NCBI RefSeq assembly: GCF_001975825.1
Contig: NZ_MTKN01000040.1
Location: 10,158-74,157, forward strand
Direction of reading: 5' to 3'
DNA: 64,000 nucleotides
DNA from: [Flexibacter] sp. ATCC 35208
GTDB lineage: Bacteria; Bacteroidota; Bacteroidia; Chitinophagales; Chitinophagaceae
In this document: in pieces, positions 41,433 to 50,118 of the stretch
How the letters are laid out: the number at the start of each line of letters is the position of its first letter
How positions within the stretch are numbered: the first letter of the stretch is position 1
Program-made: the position numbers and the translations under genes
Notes under the pieces: model-generated
What the model was told of the DNA's origin: nothing
The model's input: only the letters and a program-made list of their open reading frames with translations
Databases searched by the model: none

Positions 41433-43403
41433 CTAATTGATGCTTTTATTTTTTTTCAGGTCTTTTACCAGCTTGATAAATTCTTTTCTGTAATTACCCG
41501 GATCGTCTCCCAATGCTGTTTTTGCAATTTCTAATACCATTTTGCTATCTCCATCTCCTTTGTAGGCAGAATGTCTTAAAAGCATGCCACATAATGCAAC
41601 GGAGGTTGCAAAACGGAAATCGACGTCTGCATCCTGGAAGTCTATACAGAAATTGTGTATCTGGTGCCAGATGGTGTGGGAGGAGGAGTCTGTGGGGAGT
41701 TGGTAGTTGATTCGGATTTGGGCTAATAGGGTGTCGTGGGAGTTAAATACGGCATCGGTGTCGGGACGGGGGTGGGTGCCGGAATTGGGGAAGGAGTGAG
41801 TTTCGGGATTGGGAAGAGATTGGCTTTCTTTAGAGCCAGGGAGAGAGAGGTCTTCAGTATTGGGAAGGGATTGGCCTTCTTTCGTACCGGGAAGGGATTG
41901 CCCTTCTTTACTGCCAGTGAGAAAGTGACCTTCACTGCCAGATAGATTGCGAAGTTCAGTACCTGGCACTATTTCATACATCGCAATCGCACAATGCCCT
42001 GCACCCACAATCCCTCCGGAAACACGCCCACCAGTTGTATCTGCATTGCTGATCACTTTATTTTCATATCCAATCAGGCGGTAAGACTTGACCATAGCAG
42101 GGTTGAAGTAAACTTCTGCCTGTACATCTTTGGCAACAGTGAACAAGGTACCCCCAAATTCTTTAGCGAAAATTTTACTGGCTTCTTCCAGGTTGTCGAT
42201 ATAGGCAAAGTTGCCGTTGCCTTTACTGGATAGGGTTTGGAGTTTGCTATCTTTATAATCACGCATGCCGAAACCCAGGCAGGTGAGCAGTACCCCACTC
42301 TCCTTTTTGCTGACAATGAGTTGTTCCATATCCAGATCGCTGGTCTGACCTACATTGAAATCCCCATCAGTAGCCATGATGACGCGATTGTTGCCATCTT
42401 TAATAAAGTTATCCTGTGCCAGCTGGTAAGCGAGTTTGATAGCCGCTTCGCCGGCAGTGGCGCCACCAGCACTGAGGTTGTCGATAGCATTGAGGATTTT
42501 ATCTTTCTGATCGCCAGGGGTACTTGGCAAAATGATGCCTGGGGCACCAGCGTAAGCAACGATGGCGACATGGTCGTTCTTTCTTAAGTTATTGACAAGG
42601 ATGCGGAAGGCAGCTTGTAGTAATGGTAGTTTATTGGCGGGAGCCATTGAGCCGGAGGCATCAATCAGGAATACGAGATTGCTGGGAGGCAGACTATCTG
42701 TATCCATGACTTCACCCCTTACCACAATTTGCAGTAACCGGTGTTCAGGTTTCCAGGGGCAGGTGGCGTAACTGCTGTAGAGGGCGAGGGTCTGACCTTT
42801 TTTCGGAGGAGGATAATGGTAGTTGAAATAGTTGAGCATTTCTTCAATGCGTACGGCATCGACAGGAATCTTTTCTTTGAGGTGGATGAAACGGCGGATA
42901 TTGCTATAGGCAGCTCTGTCTACATCTACAGCGAAAGTAGAATGGCTGCGGATGAGGGTTTTCATGAATTGATTTTCGTAGAGGGCGCCGTAGGTTTCAT
43001 CGAAGAAGACACGGGTGCCCATGCTGGTGTTGCCATAGTTTGGGTTGGAACCGCTGGAAGAGCGGTTGCGGGCAATGGCTTTGGCTTTGGCGATGGCGTC
43101 CTGGGGGTTGTCGAGGGCGTCGAGTTGAACGAGGATGCGGTTGTACACACCTATAGGAATTCTTTTAGGACGGTATTTGTCCAGTTGAAAGAGTAGTATA
43201 GCGTCCTGAGAAGGCACCGCAATCCGAAAAAGACCGTACTGATTGGTAGCGACTTTTACGGTATCATTGATCACTGAGATTAATACACCGGGTAAGGGAT
43301 TGTGTGAAATACTGTCCTCTACGGCTCCGGTGATGTAAATTTTCTGTGCATTCGCAGGTACAAGGAGTAGCAGGCTGGCGAGCAGCATGAGAAGCTTTAC
43401 CAT
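41433..43403 (-). CDS. VWA-domain protein (YfbK-like) with repetitive linker
   Basis: A 656-residue envelope protein. Signal peptide (about 1-20, ending NAQ), a carboxypeptidase-regulatory-like domain (about 25-95), the YfbK-type N-terminal segment with STFAVDVDRAAYSNIRRF, and a von Willebrand A domain (about 240-410) with MIDAS residues DASGS at 248-252 and a Thr in MATDGD. About residues 490-545 are a low-complexity linker of repeated GSKEGQSLP / GTKEGQSLP / NPETHSFP units, followed by a conserved C-terminal DUF3520-like part. It should bind ligands through a metal ion. The linker is unusual; the rest is typical of the family. Its function is not known. Confidence 0.88.
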   Translation of the reverse strand: MVKLLMLLASLLLLVPANAQKIYITGAVEDSISHNPLPGVLISVINDTVKVATNQYGLFRIAVPSQDAILLFQLDKYRPKRIPIGVYNRILVQLDALDNPQDAIAKAKAIARNRSSSGSNPNYGNTSMGTRVFFDETYGALYENQFMKTLIRSHSTFAVDVDRAAYSNIRRFIHLKEKIPVDAVRIEEMLNYFNYHYPPPKKGQTLALYSSYATCPWKPEHRLLQIVVRGEVMDTDSLPPSNLVFLIDASGSMAPANKLPLLQAAFRILVNNLRKNDHVAIVAYAGAPGIILPSTPGDQKDKILNAIDNLSAGGATAGEAAIKLAYQLAQDNFIKDGNNRVIMATDGDFNVGQTSDLDMEQLIVSKKESGVLLTCLGFGMRDYKDSKLQTLSSKGNGNFAYIDNLEEASKIFAKEFGGTLFTVAKDVQAEVYFNPAMVKSYRLIGYENKVISNADTTGGRVSGGIVGAGHCAIAMYEIVPGTELRNLSGSEGHFLTGSKEGQSLPGTKEGQSLPNTEDLSLPGSKESQSLPNPETHSFPNSGTHPRPDTDAVFNSHDTLLAQIRINYQLPTDSSSHTIWHQIHNFCIDFQDADVDFRFATSVALCGMLLRHSAYKGDGDSKMVLEIAKTALGDDPGNYRKEFIKLVKDLKKNKSIN

Positions 43404-43431
43404 GTGGGTTTTGCATCAGTTAGTGTAATAT

Positions 43432-43476
43432 AAGCAAAAATCTCTTCTGCTTTTTAGGCAGAAGAGATTTTTGCTT
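43432..43476 (-). terminator. Terminator downstream of hpt
   Basis: 19-bp perfect stem (core AATCTCTTCTGC), TTTTTAG loop, with A/T tracts. It lies 136 bp after the hpt stop and just before the start of the VWA gene. Confidence 0.75.
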
Positions 43477-43611
43477 TATTATTTGACTGACACCAGATGG
43501 AGGGATGTCCTCGAAGGTGACCTGCGGCAGCATGGAAGCTTTCTCTTTTTAGGCTGATGCCTGGAGAGGGGGACTTTTCTGCTGCAAGGAATTCTGCTCC
43601 TTTGAATTGCC

Positions 43612-44154
43612 TTAAGCCTGTTCTACTAACTGATAAATTTCCGGTAAATTCCTTCCTAATCCATCATAGTCTAAACCATAACCAAGGAGGAACTTGTTAG
43701 GCACACTAAAACCTAAATAATCAATCTTGATCGGGTACTTCATCGCTTCTGGTTTAGTAAGCAGAGAAGTCACCAACAGTCTCTTTGGTTGCTGATGTTC
43801 TAACTGTGGGAGGAACTGACTCAATGTCTTTCCTGTATCCACAATATCCTCCAGGATCACTACCGTACGGCCAAACAGATCTTCATCCAGACCAATCGCC
43901 TGCACTACATTTCCAGTCGACTTCATGCCTTTGTAAGAAGCGAGTTTGATAAACGAGATCTCCGCTTCTATGGTCAGGTATTTAAAAATATCAGCGGCAA
44001 ACATAAAGGAGCCGTTGAGGATGGCAATGAATAATGGTTTCTCACCTTTCAGGTCGTTGCTGATAGCAGCTGCCAGTTCCTGAATACGCGCCTGCAGCTT
44101 ATCTGCGTTGATGTAGGGTGTGAATTGCTTGTCATGAACCTGTATAACAGACAT
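43612..44154 (-). CDS. hpt: Hypoxanthine phosphoribosyltransferase
   Basis: A 180-residue purine-salvage enzyme making IMP (or GMP) from hypoxanthine (or guanine) and PRPP. PRPP-binding block VVILEDIVDTGKT at 98-110, AILNGSFMFAADI at 44-56 with the PPi-loop-like sequence, and FSVPNKFLLGYGLDYD for the base-binding strand near 149-164. Length is typical. It precedes a cluster of cell-wall and methyltransferase genes without an obvious link. Confidence 0.96.
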   Translation of the reverse strand: MSVIQVHDKQFTPYINADKLQARIQELAAAISNDLKGEKPLFIAILNGSFMFAADIFKYLTIEAEISFIKLASYKGMKSTGNVVQAIGLDEDLFGRTVVILEDIVDTGKTLSQFLPQLEHQQPKRLLVTSLLTKPEAMKYPIKIDYLGFSVPNKFLLGYGLDYDGLGRNLPEIYQLVEQA

Positions 44155-44176
44155 GTGTTTCCTTATTTACGATTGT

Positions 44177-46138
44177 TTAAATTTTTCCTACTAAAAGCCT
44201 TTGACCGATTTTAATGTCGTAGGCTTCCAGATGATTCCATTCCCGTAACTGCTCTACGGTTACGTTATAGCGTTTGGCTATGCCATATAATGTTTCTTTG
44301 GAAGTGACGTCGTGGTACAACAAATTACCTACCTGAATAGTTCCCTCAGGCAATCCGTTGGATGCAGGAGGAGGTGGGGTATTGGGTGTGGTGGCTACTG
44401 GCTGAGCAGGTGACTGCGTGGCTGGTGCCTCTGTTGGTGTAGCCGGTGATGGTGCTACAGGAGCTGCTGGTGTGGTAGCAGTAACTGTACCTGTTGCTAC
44501 CGGTGGTGCCGGATTGTAGGTAGGTGTTGATACCTGAGCGGTTGGTGCAGCCGCGGATGTACCTACACTTGCAGATGCATTTATTACTGGTGATGCTGGT
44601 GTGGTAGCAGTAACCGTACCTGTTGCTACCGGTGGTGCCGGATTGTAGGTAGGTGTTGATGCCTGAGCAGTTGGTGCAGCCGCGGATGTACCTACACTTG
44701 CAGATGCATTTACTACAGGAGCTGCTGGAGCTGTTGCTGTAACTGTTCCTGTTGTTACTGGCGGTGCCGGATTGTAGGTTGGTGTTGCTTTAGCTGGTGT
44801 TGAGGCGGATGTACCTACGCTTGCAGATGCATTTACTACAGGAGCTGTTGGCGCTGTTGCAGTAACTGTTCCTGTTGCAGCCGGTGCCGGATTATAAGTT
44901 GGTGTTGTTTTAGTGGCTGTTGCCGCAGGTTTTGCAGAAGTGCTTGTACCAGCTGGTGTCACCTCTCCTATCTTCTTCAAATCATCCACCATCCCATCAG
45001 GCAATTTATTCACCTGCTGTTGTGATTGTGCCTGTTGTTGCTGTACCTGTTGCTGTTGCGCCAACTGTTGCTGACGTTCCATTTCTGTCTTCACATCATC
45101 CACTATCTCCTTTGGATTCAGATCTCCTTCTGTCGGATCTTCTACCGGTGCATTCTTCGCCAGTTCAGGTTTTACGCTTGCAAATCCCTGCAGCGCCAGT
45201 TTCTGGCCTGCTGCCGGCTCCTCACCTTCCTTCATTTTGTTACGACGGCGTAACCAACGTAACTGTATACCTTCTGCCTGAGAAATATCGTACATGGTTT
45301 CACCCTGTTTCACTACATGAAAATCATTCTTCCCTGACTTCCCTTTTTTCTCCAAAAAGATATAATTACTCTTTGGCAAAGGATCATCATTTTCCAGGTC
45401 ATTATACTTCACGAGATTACGCAGCTTCACATCCTTTTCACTCGCTAATTGAATCAATGCAGTACCTGCCTGTGCATAAATTACTTTACGACCATTGATT
45501 TCAAATATGCCAGTTGGAATAGGCTTATCAGCAGTTGCTGTATTGCCTTTTCCGGTAGTAGTGGTGGAAGGTTTTGTGGTGGTGGAAGCGGAAGTTGATG
45601 GCGTAGACCTTGGTACCAGGCCCTCTCCTTCCTTTGTATATTGCTGTAAGTTATAATCTTCAATAACCTTAATCAGCTGCTGAGGATATGTTTTGCTTGT
45701 TGCATAACCCGCCTGTTTTAAACCATATGCCCATGATTTATAATCTTCCAGCTGAAAGGAGAAGAGAAAACTATAGCGTGGGTTATTCTTCAGGAAGTCA
45801 GAGTGATCCTTGTAAGAATCAGCAGCTGTGGTGTATTTGCGAAAGCATTCCTGGCGGGCGTCGTCATCATAATTCACGGTAGCGCCTGTCCAGTTGTTTT
45901 TACATTTGATACCAAAGTGATTATTGGAATTCTGTACCAGCCAGCTATTACCTGACTGTGTTTCCAGGACCCCCTGTGCAAGGGTGATGGAAGCAGGAAT
46001 TCCACTCCGCTTCATTTCATCGATCGCGATATCCTTATACATCGCAATGTACTGCGGTGTCGACGTGGTCTGCGCTTTCACCAGTGGCATGCAGCCAATT
46101 AGAAAACTGACCGTGAAAAAGGCTCTCCTTAGTTGCAT
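44177..46138 (-). CDS. Glucosaminidase-LysM cell-wall protein with a Pro/Ala/Thr repeat stalk
   Basis: A 653-residue exported protein. Signal peptide (ends VKAQ). Residues 25-170 are a glucosaminidase (endo-beta-N-acetylglucosaminidase-type) domain (GIPASITLAQGVLETQSGNSWL with the catalytic Glu, NNHFGIKCK, YKSWAYGLKQAGYAT). Residues 215-320 hold LysM-like modules (FHVVKQGETMYDISQAE). The middle is rich in Gln, Pro, Thr and Ala, with about four copies of a 40-43-residue unit around TYNPAPPVATGTVTAT. The final 50 residues are a second LysM (SKETLYGIAKRYNVTVEQL). It cuts or remodels peptidoglycan. The stalk probably extends the enzyme from the wall; its near-identical DNA copies suggest recent expansion. 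Confidence 0.93.
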   Translation of the reverse strand: MQLRRAFFTVSFLIGCMPLVKAQTTSTPQYIAMYKDIAIDEMKRSGIPASITLAQGVLETQSGNSWLVQNSNNHFGIKCKNNWTGATVNYDDDARQECFRKYTTAADSYKDHSDFLKNNPRYSFLFSFQLEDYKSWAYGLKQAGYATSKTYPQQLIKVIEDYNLQQYTKEGEGLVPRSTPSTSASTTTKPSTTTTGKGNTATADKPIPTGIFEINGRKVIYAQAGTALIQLASEKDVKLRNLVKYNDLENDDPLPKSNYIFLEKKGKSGKNDFHVVKQGETMYDISQAEGIQLRWLRRRNKMKEGEEPAAGQKLALQGFASVKPELAKNAPVEDPTEGDLNPKEIVDDVKTEMERQQQLAQQQQVQQQQAQSQQQVNKLPDGMVDDLKKIGEVTPAGTSTSAKPAATATKTTPTYNPAPAATGTVTATAPTAPVVNASASVGTSASTPAKATPTYNPAPPVTTGTVTATAPAAPVVNASASVGTSAAAPTAQASTPTYNPAPPVATGTVTATTPASPVINASASVGTSAAAPTAQVSTPTYNPAPPVATGTVTATTPAAPVAPSPATPTEAPATQSPAQPVATTPNTPPPPASNGLPEGTIQVGNLLYHDVTSKETLYGIAKRYNVTVEQLREWNHLEAYDIKIGQRLLVGKI

Positions 46139-46202
46139 GTATATGAATTTGATGGGTTAGTCTTTGTTTTAACTGCATTTTCTGCGTGTTGGTGAATTTG
46201 CC

Positions 46203-46847
46203 TCAACTCTTTTTCCTGATCATCAGCAATCCGTCTCTCAGGGTGAGCAATAACTGTTCGGAACGCCCATCTGCAGCCACTTTCTCACAAAACCTTACCA
46301 TCGCCTTCGCGTTATTGCTCTGCTGTGAACTCTCCAGCAAAGTCTCTCCATGAAACATCACATTATCTGCTAAAATGATCCCGCCGGGACGTAATTTTTC
46401 CCACACGAGATCATAATATTTCTCATACCCTACTTTGTCTGCATCAATAAATACCAGATCAAATACCTCGTCAAACTGCGCAATAATATCCGCTGCTTTG
46501 CCAATATGCATTTTGATCTTATCTGAAAGGCCTGCTTTCTCAAAGTAACGCAGGCACATATCTTCCCTTTCTTCGTTAATGTCTATCGTATGCAATACAC
46601 CTGTAGGCGTGAGGCCCTGCGCCAGGCAAATGGCGGAATATCCTGTATATGTCCCTAGTTCCAATATCCTTTCCGGGCGCAGCATATGGCTAACCAGGCT
46701 AAGGAACTGCCCCTGCAGGTGACCACTCAGCATATGTGGCTGCTCTACCTTCAGATTTGTTTCCCTGTTCAACTGTCGCAACACCTCGCTTTCCGGGGTG
46801 GTGTACTTCTCTGCAAACGCTTCCACGTTGGTTGGAATTATATCCAT
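46203..46847 (-). CDS. O-methyltransferase, class I SAM (CCoAOMT-like)
   Basis: A 214-residue enzyme with the family pattern RILELGTYTGYSAICLAQ (SAM motif I, about 62-79), HTIDINEEREDM, FDLVFIDADKVGYEKYY (metal/substrate site) and LRPGGIILADNVMFHG. It resembles bacterial O-methyltransferases of the catechol/caffeoyl-CoA type that often act on small phenolic or polyketide substrates, but the substrate is unknown. An exact -7 element precedes it by 16 bp. It is followed by the LysM gene and preceded by the LOG-family gene in the same direction, 51 bp away. Confidence 0.9.
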   Translation of the reverse strand: MDIIPTNVEAFAEKYTTPESEVLRQLNRETNLKVEQPHMLSGHLQGQFLSLVSHMLRPERILELGTYTGYSAICLAQGLTPTGVLHTIDINEEREDMCLRYFEKAGLSDKIKMHIGKAADIIAQFDEVFDLVFIDADKVGYEKYYDLVWEKLRPGGIILADNVMFHGETLLESSQQSNNAKAMVRFCEKVAADGRSEQLLLTLRDGLLMIRKKS

Positions 46848-46863
46848 TTACGCTTAATTTTTG

Positions 46864-46871
46864 CAAACCTA
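46864..46871 (-). promoter_or_regulatory. -7 promoter element (TAGGTTTG)
   Basis: Exact TAnnTTTG match on the minus strand, 16 bp before the O-methyltransferase ATG. Confidence 0.65.
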
Positions 46872-46898
46872 CAGAAAATACCGGGAAGGAATGCGGTT

Positions 46899-47597
46899 TT
46901 AGAAGTTCGGCCGCAGCTTGTTGGTGGTGTAGAATACCCTAAAATACTCTACTACCTCGTCAGCAGTATCGAATAACTTTAAGAGTCCCAGGTCTTCAGG
47001 TGCTATATTGCTTTCCTTTTCCATCATGGTGGTGCGGATCCATTCCAGCAAGCCACTCCAATATTCCTTGCCTACCAGTACCATCGGCGTTTCTGTCATC
47101 TTCTTGGTCTGGATGAGGGTGGCTACTTCAAAGAATTCATCCATGGTACCGAAACCACCTGGCATCATGATAAAGCCCTGGGAGTACTTGGTAAACATGA
47201 CTTTACGAATAAAGAAGTAGTCGAAATGGAGGTTTTTGTCGTGGTCTACGTATGGATTGGGGAACTGCTCGTGTGGCAAGGTGATGTTTGCACCTACTGA
47301 TTTACCCTTTGCTTCCTGGGCACCGCGGTTGGCAGCTTCCATAACGCCGGGGCCACCGCCGGTGATGATACCGAAACCTTCGTCGGCCAGGCGACGGCCT
47401 ATTTCGTGGGCGAGTTCGTAATATTTATTGCCAGGCTTGGTTCTGGCAGAACCGAAAATGGAGATGCAAGGACCCATTTTGGCCATGGCCTCGAAGCCTT
47501 CTACGAATTCGGCCATGATCTTAAAAATCTGCCAGCTGGAATGTGCTTTGGTTTCTGTCCAGTCCCTTTCTTTCAAATTCATTAAACGATCGTTCAT
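46899..47597 (-). CDS. LOG/TIGR00730 family protein (cytokinin-activating type)
   Basis: A 232-residue Rossmann-fold protein. The family signature is clear: SIFGSARTKPGNKYYELA, GGGPGVMEAANRGA (about residues 79-92) and the PGGFGTMDEFFE motif with the catalytic-type Arg/Glu nearby. Members hydrolyse nucleoside 5'-monophosphates to release the base; plant LOG enzymes activate cytokinins this way. In bacteria the role is probably nucleotide turnover. The start MNDRLMNLKERDW is typical. A dispersed repeat region follows upstream. Confidence 0.92.
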   Translation of the reverse strand: MNDRLMNLKERDWTETKAHSSWQIFKIMAEFVEGFEAMAKMGPCISIFGSARTKPGNKYYELAHEIGRRLADEGFGIITGGGPGVMEAANRGAQEAKGKSVGANITLPHEQFPNPYVDHDKNLHFDYFFIRKVMFTKYSQGFIMMPGGFGTMDEFFEVATLIQTKKMTETPMVLVGKEYWSGLLEWIRTTMMEKESNIAPEDLGLLKLFDTADEVVEYFRVFYTTNKLRPNF

Positions 47598-48370
47598 TAT
47601 AGCTATGGATTTTTTTATATAAGCTAAAATACGGAGAATTGGGGATTAGGGGTGTGATATGGGACAGGCTAAAAGTGGGTTTTTCTCATATGAGTAATAT
47701 GAATAAGGGGAATTGGCCTGCGGCAGCATAGAAGAGGCGTTTTTGAATCTAAAGGACTGAAGAGAAAGGAAAAGACAATCCTCAGGCTGATTCCAGGAGC
47801 AGGAAGAGGCGTTTTTGAATCTAAAGGACTGAAGAGAAAGAGGAGGAAAGGGGCCTTATATTACCCTAAATAGTTAATTCCATTTGAACTATAATAACAA
47901 TAAGCTTAAGGAAGCAGGTAACTTGAAAGAAACCCGCTTAACATTTAACACGTTATGAACATGCAGCAGCCATAAGGCCTACCGCACTACCTTAAATATC
48001 TTTATGCTGGATTGACACAATCACTAAGTATATAGCATAACAAAAAACAGCACAGGTGCTGGTCACTTCGGGTTTTTCCTCAAATAATAATATGCTCTCT
48101 GCCGCAGCAGCTTTGTGTACAGTACAATGCCTTCATCCTAACGTGGTTTATCCTTTTGGCCAGGCAACGTGGAAGGCCAATTTCTACAAAAATTACTGAT
48201 AATAACCCATAAAAACAATTATGACGCTGAAATAATCATGACAGCTGTGATAACAAATTAAATAACCGTGTCAATCCTACAATTTATCTACGCTAAAATA
48301 CAGCTGGTAAAGGGAAATAAAAAAGGGCCAACCAGAAAACCAGTCAGCCCTTCTTACGAATTTAATAGGA
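47598..48370. other. Gene-free region with repeats (773 bp)
   Basis: No convincing coding frame. 47731-47768 and 47803-47840 are identical 38-bp direct repeats (GAAGAGGCGTTTTTGAATCT then AAAGGACTGAAGAGAAAG). The sequence CCTGCGGCAGCATaGAAG (from 47717) followed by AGGCTGATtCC (47784) also occurs at 43519 and 43551, so a short element is dispersed. From 47880 on the DNA is A/T-rich and I see nothing certain. Confidence 0.7.
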
Positions 48371-48946
48371 TTACAACCCTAACGTAGCTCCTACCCGCAG
48401 GATCAATCCATTCGAATAAGGTGATCTGCTATCCTGTATTACATCATACAATGCCATGATATTGATAGCCGCCTTGTCACTGATCGGTTGTACATAACCT
48501 CCACCCATCAGCAAACTCGGTACCCCATAATGATCTGAATACGTCTCCTTTGGATCATACAACGTTGTCTTTACATTGATAAAGTTATATTCAGGCTGTA
48601 TATGGATAAACATGAAATCAAAAGGATAAAAACGCCCCCAGAGCCCGCCACCTAATATTGAATACTGGTTACGCTGAGAGGTGGTACCATCATAGTAACG
48701 GAAGCGCTCCGAACCGTACTGTGCATTGAGTGCCACACCTGCTGCAAACATTTGATTAATACGCAGACCTATCAATGGAGAAAAATCAATATTGGTATAA
48801 TCCCCAAAAGCAAGACCTACTGACCCACCAATCATAAGACGGGATGCGTCGAATTCTTTCTTTCTTGCGGTGTCTGTTTTGTAGTACTGTGCCTGCGTAA
48901 GTTGCACGGTAACTAACAGGAATAAGCAAAATAATAATCGTTTCAT
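48371..48946 (-). CDS. Small outer-membrane beta-barrel protein
   Basis: A 191-residue protein with a signal peptide (MKRLLFCLFLLVTVQLTQAQ) and repeated amphipathic strands with aromatic girdle residues (SRLMIGGSVGLAFGDYTNI, AAGVALNAQYGSERFRYY, FIHIQPEYNFINVKTTLYD, IMALYDVI). The mature part fits an OmpA/OmpX-like 8-strand barrel ending GLILRVGATLGL. Specific role unknown. It stands alone between the repeat-rich gap and the second PorP/SprF gene. Confidence 0.82.
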   Translation of the reverse strand: MKRLLFCLFLLVTVQLTQAQYYKTDTARKKEFDASRLMIGGSVGLAFGDYTNIDFSPLIGLRINQMFAAGVALNAQYGSERFRYYDGTTSQRNQYSILGGGLWGRFYPFDFMFIHIQPEYNFINVKTTLYDPKETYSDHYGVPSLLMGGGYVQPISDKAAINIMALYDVIQDSRSPYSNGLILRVGATLGL

Positions 48947-49034
48947 AGTATACTTTGAGTATTATTTGATTGTTGAAACCACCAATAGTTTAACGATGGT
49001 GATAAGCAGCAAGTTACTGCATTTGGATATAATG

Positions 49035-49070
49035 AAAAAACCGCTTTTACCTGTGGTAAAAACGGTTTTT
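49035..49070 (-). terminator. Terminator of the adhesin-PorP operon
   Basis: AAAAAACCGcTTTTACC, TGT loop, GGTAAAAaCGGTTTTT. The single mismatch becomes a G-U pair on the minus strand, fitting a minus-strand terminator 16 bp after the stop. Confidence 0.85.
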
Positions 49071-49086
49071 CAACATTAAAATATCA

Positions 49087-50118
49087 TTAGAAACTAGGAC
49101 AAATCGTCATGCGTTTTGCATTGCTAAATGACCTGTTCGTATACAATCCTGTATATACAATCCCTATCTCATAAGCGCCCCTGTGGCTATTTGCAGCAGC
49201 AAGCGACGACATCGTTGCATCGTAACTAAACATCATCTTCACTCCTTTCAACTGATATCCCACCAGCAATACTGCCGCATCTTTTACCCGATAATACGCC
49301 CCACCATACAACTGTGTCTCCCCATGCTCTGAAAGATTATACGCCAGGTGACCACCCATCACTACCTCATTCGATCCCGCCTGTCTTGCATAATAAGCCG
49401 AAGGGTTAATAATCACCTTATCACTCATCTTTATGCTGGCATTGATAAAACCTGTATAGAGCCTTGGAATGATGGTATTGCCTTCATAAAAAGTCTCACG
49501 TGGCTTATTCACATGCTGTGCGGATACACCTGCATTGATGTAAATATTTTCTGTTGGGAAATATGCATAGTTCATACCCACCTGCATATCATAGTAAGTC
49601 ACACTCGTTGCACTGAAAGGCTCTGATGTCGGCACCTGGGCATCAAAGAATTTTCCATTCCACTGATCGCCAAATGTCAGTTTGGTTACATCCACTCTCT
49701 TGTTTGCACTACCCACATTAAACCCTAATGACAACAAACTACTCTGGCCCAACAACTGGTGATATGCGACAGACGCATACGCCTTTGTAGAAGTCAGATT
49801 GCCCGAACCTGCTACATCACGCAACAGCACACCTCCCACGCCTACCCAGCCATATTCCAGCTTGTCGCGAAACAACTGAAAATCGCCAAATGCAGACATG
49901 GTTCTATAGGGCACAGGTATACTCGCCCACTGATCGCGGTAAGTAACTCCCAACCGGTAGTTACCATCGGGTATAAAACCTGTATTGGCCGGGTTAGTCA
50001 GCAATGGTGCATTGAAGTACTGCGAGAAATGCATGTCCTGCGCATTTCCCTGTAATGCTGTTCCCAACAGCATTATACAACCCGCGATAAATTTTACAAA
50101 CTGCTTCATGTACATCAT
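49087..50118 (-). CDS. PorP/SprF family type IX secretion membrane protein (second copy)
   Basis: A 343-residue barrel of the SprF family. Signal peptide ending GNAQ, then DMHFSQYFNAPLLTNPANTGFI and YRLGVTYRDQWASIPVPYRT, closely matching the family opening, and a closing TICPSF (compare CPRF in the other copy). It overlaps the stop codon of the preceding adhesin by 4 bp (ATGA), so translation is coupled and the two proteins are made together. This overlap supports the ATG at 50118. Another ATG three codons downstream is also possible. Confidence 0.94.
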   Translation of the reverse strand: MMYMKQFVKFIAGCIMLLGTALQGNAQDMHFSQYFNAPLLTNPANTGFIPDGNYRLGVTYRDQWASIPVPYRTMSAFGDFQLFRDKLEYGWVGVGGVLLRDVAGSGNLTSTKAYASVAYHQLLGQSSLLSLGFNVGSANKRVDVTKLTFGDQWNGKFFDAQVPTSEPFSATSVTYYDMQVGMNYAYFPTENIYINAGVSAQHVNKPRETFYEGNTIIPRLYTGFINASIKMSDKVIINPSAYYARQAGSNEVVMGGHLAYNLSEHGETQLYGGAYYRVKDAAVLLVGYQLKGVKMMFSYDATMSSLAAANSHRGAYEIGIVYTGLYTNRSFSNAKRMTICPSF

